64,000 nucleotides of DNA from Polydactylus sextarius (lineage: Eukaryota > Chordata > Actinopteri > Polynemidae), in assembly GCA_016801845.1 (NCBI GenBank), contig CM028909.1, forward strand, positions 9,780,813 through 9,844,812, read 5' to 3'. The translations under genes and the position numbers were made by a program. This document shows positions 36,418-52,090 of the stretch, one piece after another; within the stretch, counting starts at the first letter, position 1, and every line of letters begins with the position of its first letter. The notes below the pieces were generated by a model. That model was not told the DNA's origin. It did no database searches and worked only from the letters and a program-made list of their open reading frames with translations.

Positions 36418-39366
36418 GTAAACTGTTTGCAGAGTGATGTGGAATGACAACAGGCCAGATATGACCAATAATCTCCTGATGACTGGTTGCTTGAATAAAG
36501 ATGTTTGTTTTTGACTTGACTCTTGTGGAAAACAAGCCATCGTGTCTTGAAAGTAACAAAAAATAAAAATAAAAAATAAAAAAAGATCTAATCAGCTGGA
36601 AAACCTGTGATTTCAGATAAGATGCTCTACAGTGTTTTTTTTTTTTTGCTTTTGTATTGCGGTCAGATTTGTGAAAAGGGGTTGAAATGGAAGTGATTAT
36701 GCTATTAGACACAATGAAATGGTTCGCCACACATTTTGACGAGTTGAGGTTATTGTGACTGTCAGTTTCCTTTCATTTTCCTGTCACTTTGGGAACACTT
36801 GGACATATTGTGGTGCATGTGAACCCTGTTTGGATTGATCTGTGATTGCATTTCCACCAGAGGTCAATGAAAACATAAATGCATTCTATCCACTGAGGAA
36901 ATGAAAGTTGTGAGTGACATAGCATTTAGCATCACACACACTCATGTTTCCTTCAAAAAAGATGTATGAGTGTATGTTTGTTGTCTCATAATCTAAAGTA
37001 ATGTAAAGGAGAAAATTCTTTGTGCTTCATGTTATAAAAAATAAATAGAGTAGCCGAGCTCCCTAGTACTTAATGAATGCCTGACTGAGTGGAACAATTA
37101 CAGAGGATAGCTCCATTAACCCGTCTACATTTGCTTAAAGTTAGATTGTCTTTAATTTGCTCTATTTGGAAAGCTTAAGGAAAAATAAAAGCATATATTA
37201 TGAGAATAAGTCAGCTGTTAGGAAGTACCGAAGTATGATGTTAATATGTATCTGCTAACAGTTTTCATCAGGGATAGTTTCTGCTCAATAAATAGCCTCG
37301 AACAAAATTGTTAACAGAACAGTTTGTGGCTTATCTAGAGTTACCTGGACAGAAAATAGTATTTTTATTTATTTATTTTTTTTTTTATTTTTTCACATGC
37401 ACTTACATTTTAGGGGATGTAAAAATTTCAGCAGCAAACATCTGGGAACAGAAGGACTTAAACAAGTATGACCTTTTTATATAAACAGATAATGGTCTGT
37501 GGAGTGTGGACAAGAAATGCTAGTAGCCAGAGCAGCACGACCTTTCTATGGTCAAAATATGATACAATAAAAATACATAATTACTGTGATAAAAAACACA
37601 GGGGTGGTTCAGGATAGTAGCATAATTTATCCGCAACAACTTTTCACTAGAAGTTAGGGACCATCTCGAAAGTGCATGGCCAAAAGTGCTTTTCACATTT
37701 TTACTATCTAATTAAAACCAAACCAAAACAAAACAAAACAGCAAACAACAACCAAAACATGTTAAAATATCCCATTCTTTGTTCTCACCACAACCATTAA
37801 ACATAACACAGACTTAATGTAGTACTTTTTTTTTGTAAATCAAAAACAAAAAACTGAGTGATCTAGGTGATATCTAACAATTTATACCCATTGGAATAAA
37901 TTGGAATAAATCTGAATGTAGATAGTTTTGGAAAAAAACCTAAACCAGTTGATAAAACCAACTCTAAGAGTAAGATAATCTGCATGATTTCAATGACCTG
38001 AATCTTTAAAAGAACAGAAAAAAAATCCCTTTTAAACTCAAATGCAGCCATTTGAAAAGAATCCCTCACCACCTGCAGACCCCTGTTTTTTTGTTTTTTT
38101 TTTTACGAAAAACATTATTCAAAATCAAGTCCACATAATTTGTCTCTTCCATGCAAGTGAAGTGAAGTTAGAAAAACAAACATTTGCCAGAACATATAAT
38201 TCTAATGAGGGTGACACAGGTTGGGGGGAAGTGATCTGACATTAGTGCGATTTAATTACTTTGTGTGGGAAGTGTCAAGTGCTACTTAAATGCTTTACAG
38301 GCAGGCGACAGATGTGCTGAAGGTGTTATGATGAAAGTATGGAAACGCTGACAGTATAACAGAGTGACTTATAGTACATGCTGATTACAGCACACACGGT
38401 CCCGCAGGATGTGCTTGTTTCACACTTCAGCTTTGCTGTTTGTGCCATTGTGCATAACCCTGCTCAGATGATCCCATCAACAATGACTACAAAGTGCTGT
38501 CACATTAAAGGTGTAGAAATGCATTTGTAAATGATTTTAAATGGGATTAAAAAGGTATATTTATAGGCATTATTTCACAGCTCTCACCTTGGTGTAATAT
38601 CATTTGCTTTGAAGTTATATGATTCCATTATCTATTGTTAGTCACATCTTTAAAATAGCTCCAAAGTCACACAGTTTAAAATCTGCAGTGCTCCTACATT
38701 GTACTTTGATACAATGAAGACTCATACTTCATTTATTGACACAGCACAACAATTTTAAACATGTTCTGAGTTACTTTATGTATGCAACAAACAAAGAAAT
38801 GACTGTCTCTCCCACACATTCAGAGACAGATGAATATATTCATGCAAAAATTCTGAATATGCTTTTAAGGAAGATCATATTGTATGCAGCGCTGATATGG
38901 GCTGGTGGGCTATTTTGCTCAGCAGAGGTGATTACTTTTGAGTCATGAATATGACTGCTTATGCCTCTTAGCCTCACGAACAGCTAAGAAAATGATCCAC
39001 CTGAGTTTTTCTCCCCTCTCCCTCTTGATTTATGCATTTTAGGGTTGTTTCTTTCTTCCTTTTCCGAGGTACTCCCAAGTCAAATTCTCCCCAAATTTAT
39101 TGTCTACTCTTTTTCTCCTTTACCATTAGGGAGAGATGCATCAGACTGCACACACACTTTAAACCATTTCTAGAAGAAGTAAGGAAAGGGGGTGGGGGGT
39201 GCAAGCAGACGGAGGAGGGTGCATTAAAGACTTGAGAAGTGCTTCGGATAAATAATCATATTTCTATGCACCCACGATGCTGGAAAAGCACCATCTGGGA
39301 CAGGCCATGGATTTGCATTACAATATAAATGGGAAGTTGCTGGAGCTGAAAGGGTGATGTGAAGTC
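36418..39366. other. Intergenic, nothing recognised
   Basis: AT-rich with T-runs at about 37376-37394, an AAAAC run at about 37720-37741 and poly-T near 38085-38104. No coding pattern. Confidence 0.55.
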
Positions 39367-39369
39367 ATT

Positions 39370-39720
39370 CAGCCAGCCCCCTCACTCTCTGACAGGTCGC
39401 ATCTCCCTCCCCACACCAGGCAGCAGTCAGGCGCAAGCCACTTTGTTGGCGCACGGTACGGTGGCGTACCTTTTGTCGCTCCACTGCCCCCTCCCCCTAC
39501 CTCGTCCTCTCTCTCTCTCTCTCTTTTTTTTTTTTTAACACGCAAGCTCGTCTTTTTCAAATGCCACATCTCCACACACATGGAGAGGCCCGATAGCGTA
39601 TGCACCAGTGGTTTTTCTTTTCAGATGTGATCTTCAGTGAACACTCAGAGCTCTGTTCATATACGAGTAGGAGCAGAGGAGACAAGGAGACAAGCAAAAG
39701 ACGAGGTGGTGCTGGTGGCA
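39370..39720. promoter_or_regulatory. Isolated CpG- and C-rich patch, possible promoter
   Basis: In an AT-rich desert, 39395-39500 is locally GC-rich with several CpGs and contains a perfect 6-bp inverted repeat, GGTACG (39455-39460) and CGTACC (39465-39470) around a 4-bp loop. It is followed by a pyrimidine tract (CT repeats at 39508-39524, then poly-T to 39536). An ATG at 39581 opens only 16 codons. Could be a promoter or unmethylated element of an unseen transcript. Confidence 0.25.
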
Positions 39721-41679
39721 TTTAGGTACATAACAAAACTGCTATATAATCTGCTATATACATAACCTGCTACACTTTAAATGTGCCCACTCAGCTCATA
39801 CACATTATGAACCCAAGGAAAAGAATATTCAGCTCCTCATCTAACTAGCAGCAGTGTTGTGCGTCACCGAAACATGCAAATGTGTTTCACAGATCTAATT
39901 TTGAAAGCTAAAGGGCACAGGAGATTTATACTTGTTTTATTAAAGTTTGAATTATTATATTATAAGATTTTTTGAGTGTTTTTCACCCTTTAGACCTTTG
40001 TTAATTTCCATTTTAAAAAGTTTTTGCCTGACTGAAGCTCAGGGTGAGGTTTCTGAATCTGACAGCATGCAAACAGATTTTAAATACTTTGTGGAAGTTG
40101 GCACCACCTTGCATGACAAAGCAATGTGTTGTGTTCAAATTAGTCTGCTGTAGTGTGACTCACAGGAAGCACTAAGCTGCTGAAATAGTCTCTAAGTGGT
40201 ATATTGTGTTTATCAGTGCAACAAAAGTGCCCTAACCAAGTAATTACATTTACAGGATGAGCTTCTTACTTCCAACACATTGCGATTGTTTTGGGTTTTT
40301 CCCATAATGCTTGTTTCTTTTGCTTGTCTGATCCAATATTCAAGCAAATATGATTTAGACCCGAGCCTCTCTCATGAAACTTTAAATATAACACGCTGTA
40401 GCACATATTTTGACAACATACAAGACCCTTGTGTCTCTGCTGTTGTGTATTCATGTAGTCACATCTTTCACAAGCTTCCACAATATAAATATGCATAACA
40501 AAACTACATGACATGAAAGGAAGAACACGATACCGGTGACTCTCTCACTTCACACACTCAATGTGAGTCTGGAGAACCATACAAGTGTGTTAAATAAAGC
40601 TCTGTTAGCTGCAGAGTAGATTAACTCCAAAAAGTGTCAGAGGAATGCCTTTGGAAAAGTACTTCAGTTTTCTTATCTCATGGTTACTCAGAAGCCTGCT
40701 GTTGTTTCAGTGCAATTAACTAGCTGATTGCAGAGCTGTACGTTGAAACATGACAAAGAGTGGCACAGAAAGGTGATGGGGATATCTACAAAGTCAACAA
40801 GTTGGCAAAAATAGATCTGAGCAAATATTTCGGAATCAAATTCACATAAGGTGTGAGTGTAGGGTTTCCCACTAGACTGATTATTTTCTACCAGAGTTGA
40901 AGGGCAAACTACAAAGTAACACTTTGAGTTGAGTTGAAAAATCAGGTGAAGCACTGAGTCTAAAGATTTAAAAAAATATATATTTTTTGACAAACAGTGG
41001 CAAGTATTTATCATACACAGATGCTGATCTGCTACATTTACACATCACTTACCCCGTCTTCTTCCCAGCAGACGAAAATCCATAATCTCTGGGGCTTGTG
41101 AAGACAGACAGTCAAAAACAAAACAGTCACATTTCTGTGAATAAAAATCCATCTCAAAGGTGGAATGATTGTTGTAAATAAACAGGAGCAACATTGTATG
41201 TTTATTCATAAGTCTGTGCTGGAAAAACTGCCCAGTTTCCTCAGCTCGCTGGTTACATTTAAATACAGCACTTACAATGTCAGGTCACACAACCTTTTAA
41301 CATCAGCTGTGAATCTTTTTACAATGAACTTGGAGAGAACAGTGTGAATACTAAGTTGGATTCAACTGGTCCAAGCTCCAAAAATATAAATTTATAAATA
41401 AAATATAAATTTCAAAAGGTTGTAGAAAAGTTAGGTATTTACACTACATGTCAATATGTATAATCTATAATCTATCTCTCTTTGTTTAAAAGAGACACGT
41501 GTATATTTTTTTTTATTGAAAATGACAATGTAAAATCTTGCAAGATCTATTTCCTCAGTCATTCTGCAGTTTTGTCTGAAAAATGTATGAGGGCAGACTT
41601 TAGTTCAGTCAAGAAAATCAGTCCCAATAAATTTTTGAAGCTAAACACACATTCTGAGTCTGTAAGTTATACGTAAATA
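39721..41679. other. Intergenic, nothing recognised
   Basis: AT-rich sequence. Open frames (for example 40688-41014 minus) show no domain. Confidence 0.55.
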
Positions 41680-41790
41680 TACACCAACAGCCAGCAACCT
41701 GTTAGTTTAGCATTATCCACTGTTAACCCCTGTTTGCTGGTCTATGTACTAAGCTAAGTTAATCAACAGCTTTTCCATAATTTAATAATC
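41680..41790 (+). repeat. Teleost dispersed repeat fragment (GCTAAGCTAA family)
   Basis: The order CAGCAACCTGTTAGTTTAGC, CCCCTGTTTGCTGGTCTATG, TACTAAGCTAAGTTAATCAA follows a widespread fish repeat whose intact copies carry CTTTATGCTAAGCTAAGCTAACC. Short and diverged. Confidence 0.6.
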
Positions 41791-42899
41791 TAGGGACGTT
41801 GGTAGTAGGGATGCTGAGGATGCCGCAGCACCTCATGGTGTAGGACTATTGCTGCCACACTGATGTAGTAAATTAATCTTTGTTTATTTTGAATATTTCA
41901 AAATAAAGACCTTAATTCTCTAATCTTTTCTAATGGCATAAGAGTGTTGTTTCTTTTTTGCCTATGTTATTAAAAAAATTATGTTATATTTACAAATGTG
42001 ACTTAGTTAGCTTTAGGCGCCAACAACCAGTCTCTACGCAGCAATGATATGGGTTATTGTGGAGGAGTCCGTGCAATCAAAATGGCCATAAAGTCAAACG
42101 ACCACCCTGGTCCACCCTGTATTAAATCTAGAGCTCTTTTTTTTTTCTTTTTCTGTTGCACAACACCATCTATATCCAGTGACATCCCCCCAGCGCCCCT
42201 AACTTTGAATGTCTTCCAACATCCCTGTAATCAATGCCACTAGATGTCAGAATATAGCACCATCATCTTAAATGCTTAAATGCAAATAAGAGAGATAATA
42301 GAAAATAAAGATACAGCAGAATTTCATGCACAGAGAAGCATGTTGCCTCATTTATGCAAAAAATGATGTTATGTGTCTTGGCGCAAAAGTGATAACTCCT
42401 TTATTTCACTCTCCATAATCCACACCATTTACATCATTTGTATTTAGGGATCAGGGAACCAAAGAGCAGCATTTTCTAAATGAAACAGAATAGTAGAGTA
42501 GTGGGCTCAGGTACAGAGATGATGTTGGTGACTTTTTTCTTGTCTATTCGTTTTGTGTGTCTTTAACTGTGCAGTCCTTTCAGTCAACTCTTTTACTGTT
42601 TTCTGCTGCAAATTGCATAAAGTTCCTCTTTTCAAAAAAAAAAAGAGAAGAAGAAAAAAAAGAAGAAAAAGTAACAGCAGCCATTGTTAAATGTGGCTTT
42701 AAAATATCACATATTAATGGATGCCATTTTAGAAGTGCAGTTTCGGTTAATTTGAATAAAATGTGATAAACCTTGCATGGAGAGATAATACTCATTAAAA
42801 CAAACCGGCTCTACATTGAAGAGGTGATACAAGCCTTCAACCTTCTATCAAAAGAAAAAACATTAATTGCAAGAATGGGGGGAAAAAAATAAAAAAATA
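41791..42899. other. Intergenic, nothing recognised
   Basis: AT-rich sequence with an A/G-rich stretch at about 42635-42672. No coding pattern. Confidence 0.5.
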
Positions 42900-42909
42900 A
42901 AAACATCAT

Positions 42910-43060
42910 AGTGCTGAAAATCGAAAAAATGAAAGCACAATTACTGTTTCAGCTTTCAGACCCTCGGCTTTGTCCCTTTTTACTGCTCGGGCTAATTTTC
43001 CATAATGTCTGCTCTGATTGTGGAACTGCTGACAACTCAGGCTGCTTTGTTTTTTTTTTT
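42910..43060. promoter_or_regulatory. Possible conserved non-coding element
   Basis: A repeat-free patch with words such as GCACAATTACTGTTTCAGC, GGGCTAATTTTCCATAATG and TGTCTGCTCTGATTGTGG, unlike the low-complexity sequence around it. It contains no splice-bounded frame. Inferred by composition only. Confidence 0.18.
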
Positions 43061-43769
43061 GTGTGTGTTTTTAAATCCTCCATCTATCTCAGGTACATTT
43101 TTCTCTTGTAATAGTTTCTTTAAACATTAAGCAGGGAGGAGACTCGAATACTTCACATTCATTTTTGGAATCATTCATTCTAAACAATGAAACAAGTAGA
43201 AAACAGACAATACATGCAATGCTACTGAAATAGGCTGTTTGTGAGTGTGTGTGTGTGTGAGTGTGTCTTATTGGATGCACCAATAAGAGAAATTCTCAAA
43301 CAATATTGATGATGTTCATTTTTAAAATAAGAATTTGGACAATAACTGACATATACTGATTTGTCTTTTCTTTTTGTTTTTTTCTTGTGATGTTATGTTT
43401 TCTTCTTATTTATTCTGCAGAGAAATCAATTTAAAAAAAAAAAAGAAATAACTGAATTGTTTTCAGCCCATCTTTACATTCTTATCTTAGAAGCAACATA
43501 TATTGTTTTGTACCAATTTATGAAAACAATCATTGATAACTTGATTTGTCTCAGAGACGTTGTAATACTCCCACACAGCCCACATTTTTCTCTCAATTTA
43601 AAAACAAGTCACGTGCACAAAGCACCTCTTGGCTTCCTACATCATACTACAGACATGTGCAGAGTACTGTTGCAACTAGTGTCTGAATTTATGACTGTAA
43701 GTAATCAGAACATCGATCACTGATGTCTGTGATTTCAGTCATTTACTGTTTAGCTGATCAGTTAAGTCA

Positions 43770-43815
43770 GAAAGGGGAATATCGGCCAATACCAATATTT
43801 GACTAACGTATTGGT
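43770..43815 (+). repeat. Fragment of a dispersed repeat (GGCCAATACCAATAT type)
   Basis: Contains ATCGGCCAATACCAATATTT. A related block at 60075-60145 carries GGCCAATATCCGATATTAAT, so the two probably derive from the same kind of element. Too short to classify. Confidence 0.35.
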
Positions 43816-44019
43816 TTCTCCTTAATCACAACTCACACAGTAAATACACTGCTCGACATTGTCATACATGGATGCGAATACAATACATGTATGCTAAAGA
43901 TTCTCTCTATTTTTTTCGGCTTCTCCAAAGTTTTTATCTAAAAGCGGACGACTGCTTTTCACTGTTTGGGATTTTGTGTCAGCTCAGCTGATGCTATTCT
44001 CAGAACTGTATTAATTGTT

Positions 44020-44260
44020 AGCTCGCTCTTTGATTTGCCTCATTTAAAAGGGCTTTGGTTAATTTAATGGATCGCAGAGAGAGCTTTTTAAAGTACTGCT
44101 GGGTATTAAAAAAAATTAGACAGTAATCATACACCATTAATCTAAAAATACTTCATTAAAGGAGTTAGTTTTCTTTAAGTTGCTTCTGCTCTCGGGTCAT
44201 TACAGACAGATTAAAGGTCAGAGTAATGTAAGTGTTGTAATTTTAATAATTTACCTGATG
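44020..44260. promoter_or_regulatory. Possible conserved non-coding element
   Basis: A patch with clustered ATTAAA/TTAAT words (GGTTAATTTAATGGATCGC, CACCATTAATCTAAAAATAC, CTTCATTAAAGGAG, CAGATTAAAGGTCAG), no simple repeats and no coding pattern. Inferred by composition only. Confidence 0.2.

Positions 44261-46595
<2,335 letters not shown>

Positions 46596-46655
<60 letters not shown>
46596..46655. repeat. (GT)n microsatellite
   Basis: About 29 GT units closing the repeat block that began at 46241. Confidence 0.97.
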
Positions 46656-46659
<4 letters not shown>

Positions 46660-49600
46660 AGTGTGTGAGAGAGAGAGTAATTGTAGAGTCCTACTGCACT
46701 TGTAGTGGGTTCACACTCATAAATCAATGTCGTGTTTTATTTAGAGACATGACCGGCTCTCTCCCAGTGAACCCCCCTCCTCATATCTCCACCACCAGCC
46801 ATGGTTTTTGTTATCAGCTGAATCATCTCGGGAGCCCCTACAATTTCCTCCTCCTTTCCTAGTTTCGTTCTCTTAGTCTCCTGCCTTTCATTTCAAACGC
46901 AGCATCCCGTTCTATTACCTTCAGCTGTGACATTTACTCACTCTTTTATGATGAATTCATAAAATCACGACAATGATAGCACACTGAGAGCGCTTTATAG
47001 AAACTCATTATAGAGTATCTATCTCTGCCTGTCTGTCTCTCTCTCTCTCTTTCTCTCTGTTTCACAGACAACAGAAGCTGCACACTGATGTGAAAAGTTT
47101 GGTTGTGAGCTCTCTGTGGAGTGTTCTGATAAGAGTACCAATGCTTGGCTGGCTGATACACTTGGTGAGGTTGAAGTCATTTTTCTCTGAAATCCTTTCT
47201 TCAGATCGTTCAGACTGTCTCTTCGCCACATTAGGCTGAACGCAGTTGGTTGAAGGGGAAAATATCTTGCAATGATACAGATTTTCAACCTAATATCTCA
47301 GATATTTTACATGAAGTGAGAAATGGCCACCTCTCACAAAGTTTAGTCATGCTGACGTGACAAATACCAAGGATGGCTCCCACGTCACATTTTTGTTAAG
47401 GTGTTTGTACTTCAGCTTATCTCCATTTGCATTATTCTTGCTTTGATAGCAGCTATGCCTTGCCATTGTTTGACATGTCTTTTCTTTGCAAGAATTTAAT
47501 TTTGCAGGAGTGTCATGCATTTAGAGGGCGTCAAGCTGAGCATTTCACAAGGCGTCATTCTTTCGACAGGAAATTGGAAAAAACTCTCACAAGTCAGGAC
47601 AACGTCTAATTTACACGAAAACACAACATTCAACACAGCACTGTGACAAATCCACCCACCTCTCTTGGTTTCCTCTGTACACAGAGGACTCAGCAAAACC
47701 GGCCTTCATCTCATCCCGCAGCATAATGTTTTCTCTTGCTCCTTACATCATCATCTCAAACCTTAAGTGACCTCAGCACCCTCCTGCACTTCCTCTCCCT
47801 CTTCTTCTACCGAATCACCACAGCGCTTCCAGGTTTGTCTGTACTAGCTATATCACCATGCGCTCTGGTTTAATGAGAAAACTCATGCATCCAATATAAC
47901 CCCAAGGCTTGGTTTCCATTACAGGCATTACCGACTCACCCGTAACTCAAAACTGCGTGCTTTGCTGAGGCACTTCTGAACAGCTCTTTTGTAGGTTTAA
48001 ATCACAGCACGGGCAGATAAGACCCCTTCGCTCCAGGTGAACTCACCAACACCAAGATGTACATCATCACAAGATGGCAACTCTTCACTAAATATAGCTT
48101 TGCATAAGCATATTGCATGAACATGCCATACCTCATATCTACATTGGTTCATATTAGATTAGGCTCATATTCTCCCTGCACGACTTTTTCTTCATGATTT
48201 ATAATATAATATATTTAATTTAAAATCTAAATGATAAACCAGAGGAATTCAGATGAGTATTTACTTTGACTATAAACCAGATTAAGCCTCAAACTGCATC
48301 TTTACATTTGAGTGATAGAGTATATGTCTCTAATCATTCTATAACCATAACTATGTGTTTGATATTTTAACCATATGGATGAATGTCCTCTAAGCCAGAC
48401 AAATCCTTCTAAAATTTTTATTCATAGTGATGAATTAGACCAAATAAATAAACAATTAACAACATTGCAGTTTTTATTAAAATTTAATGGAATTAATACA
48501 TTTGGATCTGTAAGATTAAAAGTAAGCGGCTTCTGTGATATTGAGGGAAGTACAGTCCCTCAATGAGGTGGATCTAGATGTTGTTTGAGCTCAGGGTGAG
48601 CATGAGGAGCATGTAAGGTTATAAATTTCTTAAGCCTCTTGGAAACAGAAATCCCACTACATTGCCATTTTGCAGATCCCTTTGAAGACCCACAGCAATG
48701 CTCTGCCATTGCTTGTTTGTACCCTTTTTACGTAACAGTGAGGTGAAAAATAAGTGCAACACCCTCACCTTGAACAGGTTGTGTAAAATGTGAGTTTTTC
48801 TGTGTATTCTACTGGAGAATGAAGACGTCATAGTTTAGATAAATGGCTCTGAGGAATCTGTTGCTGACGTTGCCTCGTCTGCACTGATCTAGATGTCGTG
48901 GACATTTCTGCCAGACATAACAACCATAACGAGGTCTGGACCTGCTGCTCTGACTGTGACAGCAGGACACAGCACGGAAATCATCTTCAGATAGCAGAAG
49001 CAGACCTCCTACAAGTTTCATTATGGGACCATTAGACATCAGGTGACAGTGAAGTTTGGCATCTAAACTGATTAATAAAAACAGGAAGCAGTCGTTCCAT
49101 CATGTCCCATCAGGAGGTCATTCACGACTCACCATACAGAGTTTCAAGTGGATGTCAGCTGGAGTCTTTCAAAAGGTGTGAATTGCCAAGTGGTAGGAAC
49201 TTTTTTTCAATCAAATTTTTAAGATGAGGTCTGCAGTCTCACATCAAGGATTAATTACTTGAGCGATTGGCAGAAGGCGAGGAGACATTCAGGTGGAAGG
49301 TGCTGGATACAGAGCACATTTGGATATTTTTAACGAAAAATAGTTTCCTGAGCCTTTCATAAGGTGACATCAGTTCTGTATTAGAGCATTAGAGGCTTGA
49401 AGGCCTGCAGAGTAAAAGAAAACAGTTTATTTAGTTTTAATTGGTTAATGTACTTTGCAGTTACATGATATTTACGACATAGTCACTTTGTTGGATTAAA
49501 TGACGGTACTTTAAAATTCTGACGTGCTATCATGTCTCTCATAGTGCTATAAAGTGTCATAGATGCTGAATAGTTTTATTCACTATTATGATCCTTTACT

Positions 49601-51299
49601 CTTAAAAATTACAGTCACATACTTCTGATTTGTTTTGCCAAGTTTTGGGGGAGAAACATAATTAGACAAGTGCCAGGAATATGTCATCTGGGAAGATTTT
49701 TTCAAGTGAATACATGACATAACAAAATGTCATGCCCCACACAGGTTTTCACTCCCAATGTATCAGTCTATTGGATTGAAGTATTATTGCACTGCTATTG
49801 CTTGGTCTGGTCCCTCTTTAATCGCTCACTTGCCATATTAAACTGATCAAACCTCATCTGCCTATATTGCCTCTCAGTGTAGGCAGAGGAGCCTTCTGTA
49901 AATGTGATGTGTCCCTTTAGTGGGTTGAGATTTTATCACTTTGTACTTTGTATATCAGCGTGTAGGTGTTAAAACAATCCCTGTTGATTAGAGGAAATAT
50001 AATTGAATAGTCAAAATACAAATAAACTAAATGAGTCTAAACTAAATCTTTTTTTCTCTTTTTGTCACTTTTGTCAAATTGTGGCTTATTTTCTTTAAAA
50101 GGCTGAATACACCCTATGTTTCCATTTATAATGTAAAGGCAGGCAAGGCAATAATACTGTATTACTTTCTCACATGACTGTGTATATATAGACACACTGA
50201 GGTATAATGTCATATGCACACTCACATACATATAAATCGGTGAGACAAAGTCCATAAATAGTAGCACTTGCATGAAAGAGATAGCAGAAGAAAGTATTTC
50301 TGAAGGTGGTTCCTGGATTTATTTGTGTGGGTGTGATGGGATGGCAGTTGCTATATCTGTATAAACTAGACCTAAGTAAACAACACAGGGATCACAGCCA
50401 CAGCACAGGATCCAGTACAGAATTAAGTGGGATTAGAGACATTTTAAGTAAAACTGGAGCATAATTCCTAATCCCTCTGTGTGATAGATTATTTTGATTC
50501 GATAAAAAAAAAAAAAAAACTTGGTTTAGATGTCATTCAAAAAAGTTATTTCATACAATTTATAATGTAAACTATAAGACTTTATTATTCTCTTGTACAT
50601 TCTGATAAAGTGCACAAAGACATGCACAGTGCAAAAAAGAATAGATGAGGTCTGGCATGGATCTCCATGAATGAACACACATTCACTGCAGCCTCGCTAT
50701 GGCTGGATGAAGTAGAGCCAGAAGAGTGAAAAGAGGGCAATTTTCTGCCTGTGGTGTGTGGAACAGAAAGTTCTGCCGTGGTTCCAGTTTTGTCATTTTC
50801 CAGTGACACCAGAGGTAAGAGCAAATTGTCAGATGGAAATGACACTGGAGCTGCGCACACAGGCGGTGGAAGGTGGGGGATAGAGCAGATGTGAAGGATG
50901 GAGGATTGGGAAATGAATGGCTTGTGAGCAGATACATTTCCCCGACCAGTCCTCATCATCAGTCCTCATTCACTATTTGATTTCTTGGTCTGTCTGTTTT
51001 TTTTCTGTCTGCCAGTCTATTGTTACTGTGCACATTTACTGGTGTTCATCTGTATTTTTTTCACCTGTCTTCTTCTGGGACAACTGACAAAGACGAGACA
51101 CAACGTTTGAGATTATTCATTCATCCAACTTTTAGTTAAACTCAAAAATACTTTAGGTAGTTTACAATGTAGCTGTGTAAAAAAAGAAACAATGACAGAA
51201 ACATTTATGTTTATATGAAATATTTGGAATAATATAGCTTAAGGAGCATAGCAATTCAAATTTCTAAGAAATGCTTCAGCTAAACAAGAACCGATGACA
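46656..51299. other. Intergenic, nothing recognised
   Basis: Contains a CT-rich tract at about 47033-47058 and an A-tract at about 50504-50519. Frames at 48375-48566 (plus), 48809-49039 (minus) and 50585-50959 (minus, 124 codons) show no recognisable domain or splice context; some could be old transposon pieces. Confidence 0.5.
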
Positions 51300-52090
51300 T
51301 TAAAGTTTTAAAATGCCCTAAGGATGAGAATGAGGTAAACTATAGATTGTTCTACAACTTATTCCAGGTTGTAGTTGCACAGAAAGAAAAACTAGATTTT
51401 CCGAGCTCAGGAAAAACAGTCACACCTGCAATGAAATCCAATCCTTTGACCTTGTTCAGTAAGGGCCTGCATTAAAAGACAAGGGACTAATAAATCAGTA
51501 AAGACCTTATAAATAAATAAAACCCAGTGTCTATGCTGCTGCACTAGGAGAAAGGGCCACCCAACCTCAACACAGTTCACAATGATGAGTGCACAGTCAT
51601 TAATGGTATCCAGGGGCTTCAGAGTTGTAGCTGAGGCAGGCATGAAGAAAATGTCACTATAAAGCAAAAAGTTGCCTCAATGATCCTAATTTTACAATGC
51701 AGAGGAAAACATGATTTACTCCTCTCCTGTGGAGGAAACCATCGTTTTCCTGTTAGTTAGCTCGCCAGATTAAAGATGTGATATTTCAAAGTTGTCCTCT
51801 CATCAATCAAAGATACAAGATACTTATTCTCAGTGATTCTTCATTAGAGCCGATGAGCTGGTCACAGTCTCTAGTGAGCTTTAGTGAAAATCATGTACTT
51901 AGTTTGATTTGAATTAAGAACATATTCATATTTCTTTGACTGCAATTTATGGATCAGTGTTGAAGGGAATGCCAGCATCTGAAATAGGAAATAGCATCAT
52001 CAGCATAATATAATAGAAATTAGAACCAGTTGCACAAGAAATAATACTGTCAATGTACTGAGTAAATGGAACAGGCCCCGAGATTTGTGG
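51300..52090 (-). mobile_element. Non-LTR retrotransposon (LINE) reverse-transcriptase relic
   Basis: Reading the minus strand from about 52085 downward, the frame-shifted translation follows the C-terminal half of a LINE reverse transcriptase. It shows a GPVPFTQYIDSI segment like the PQGSxLGPLLF block, the catalytic motif as YYADDA (51997-52008) and TKYMIFTKA. Then come an ASATTLKPLDTIN segment, VGWPFLLVQQHRHWVLFIYK and finally FPELGKSSFSFCATTTWN (about 51360-51416). Several stops and frame changes show it is dead. This block order is typical of fish LINE ORF2 proteins; the clade is not resolved. Endonuclease and 5' parts are not present. Confidence 0.8.

Noticed and set aside
48809..49039. 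Cys/Arg-rich 76-codon frame on the minus strand
   Set aside because: Could be a transposon fragment, but no diagnostic motif could be named.
50585..50959. 124-codon open frame on the minus strand
   Set aside because: No domain, Ser/His-rich composition, a second overlapping frame in the same region, no splice context.
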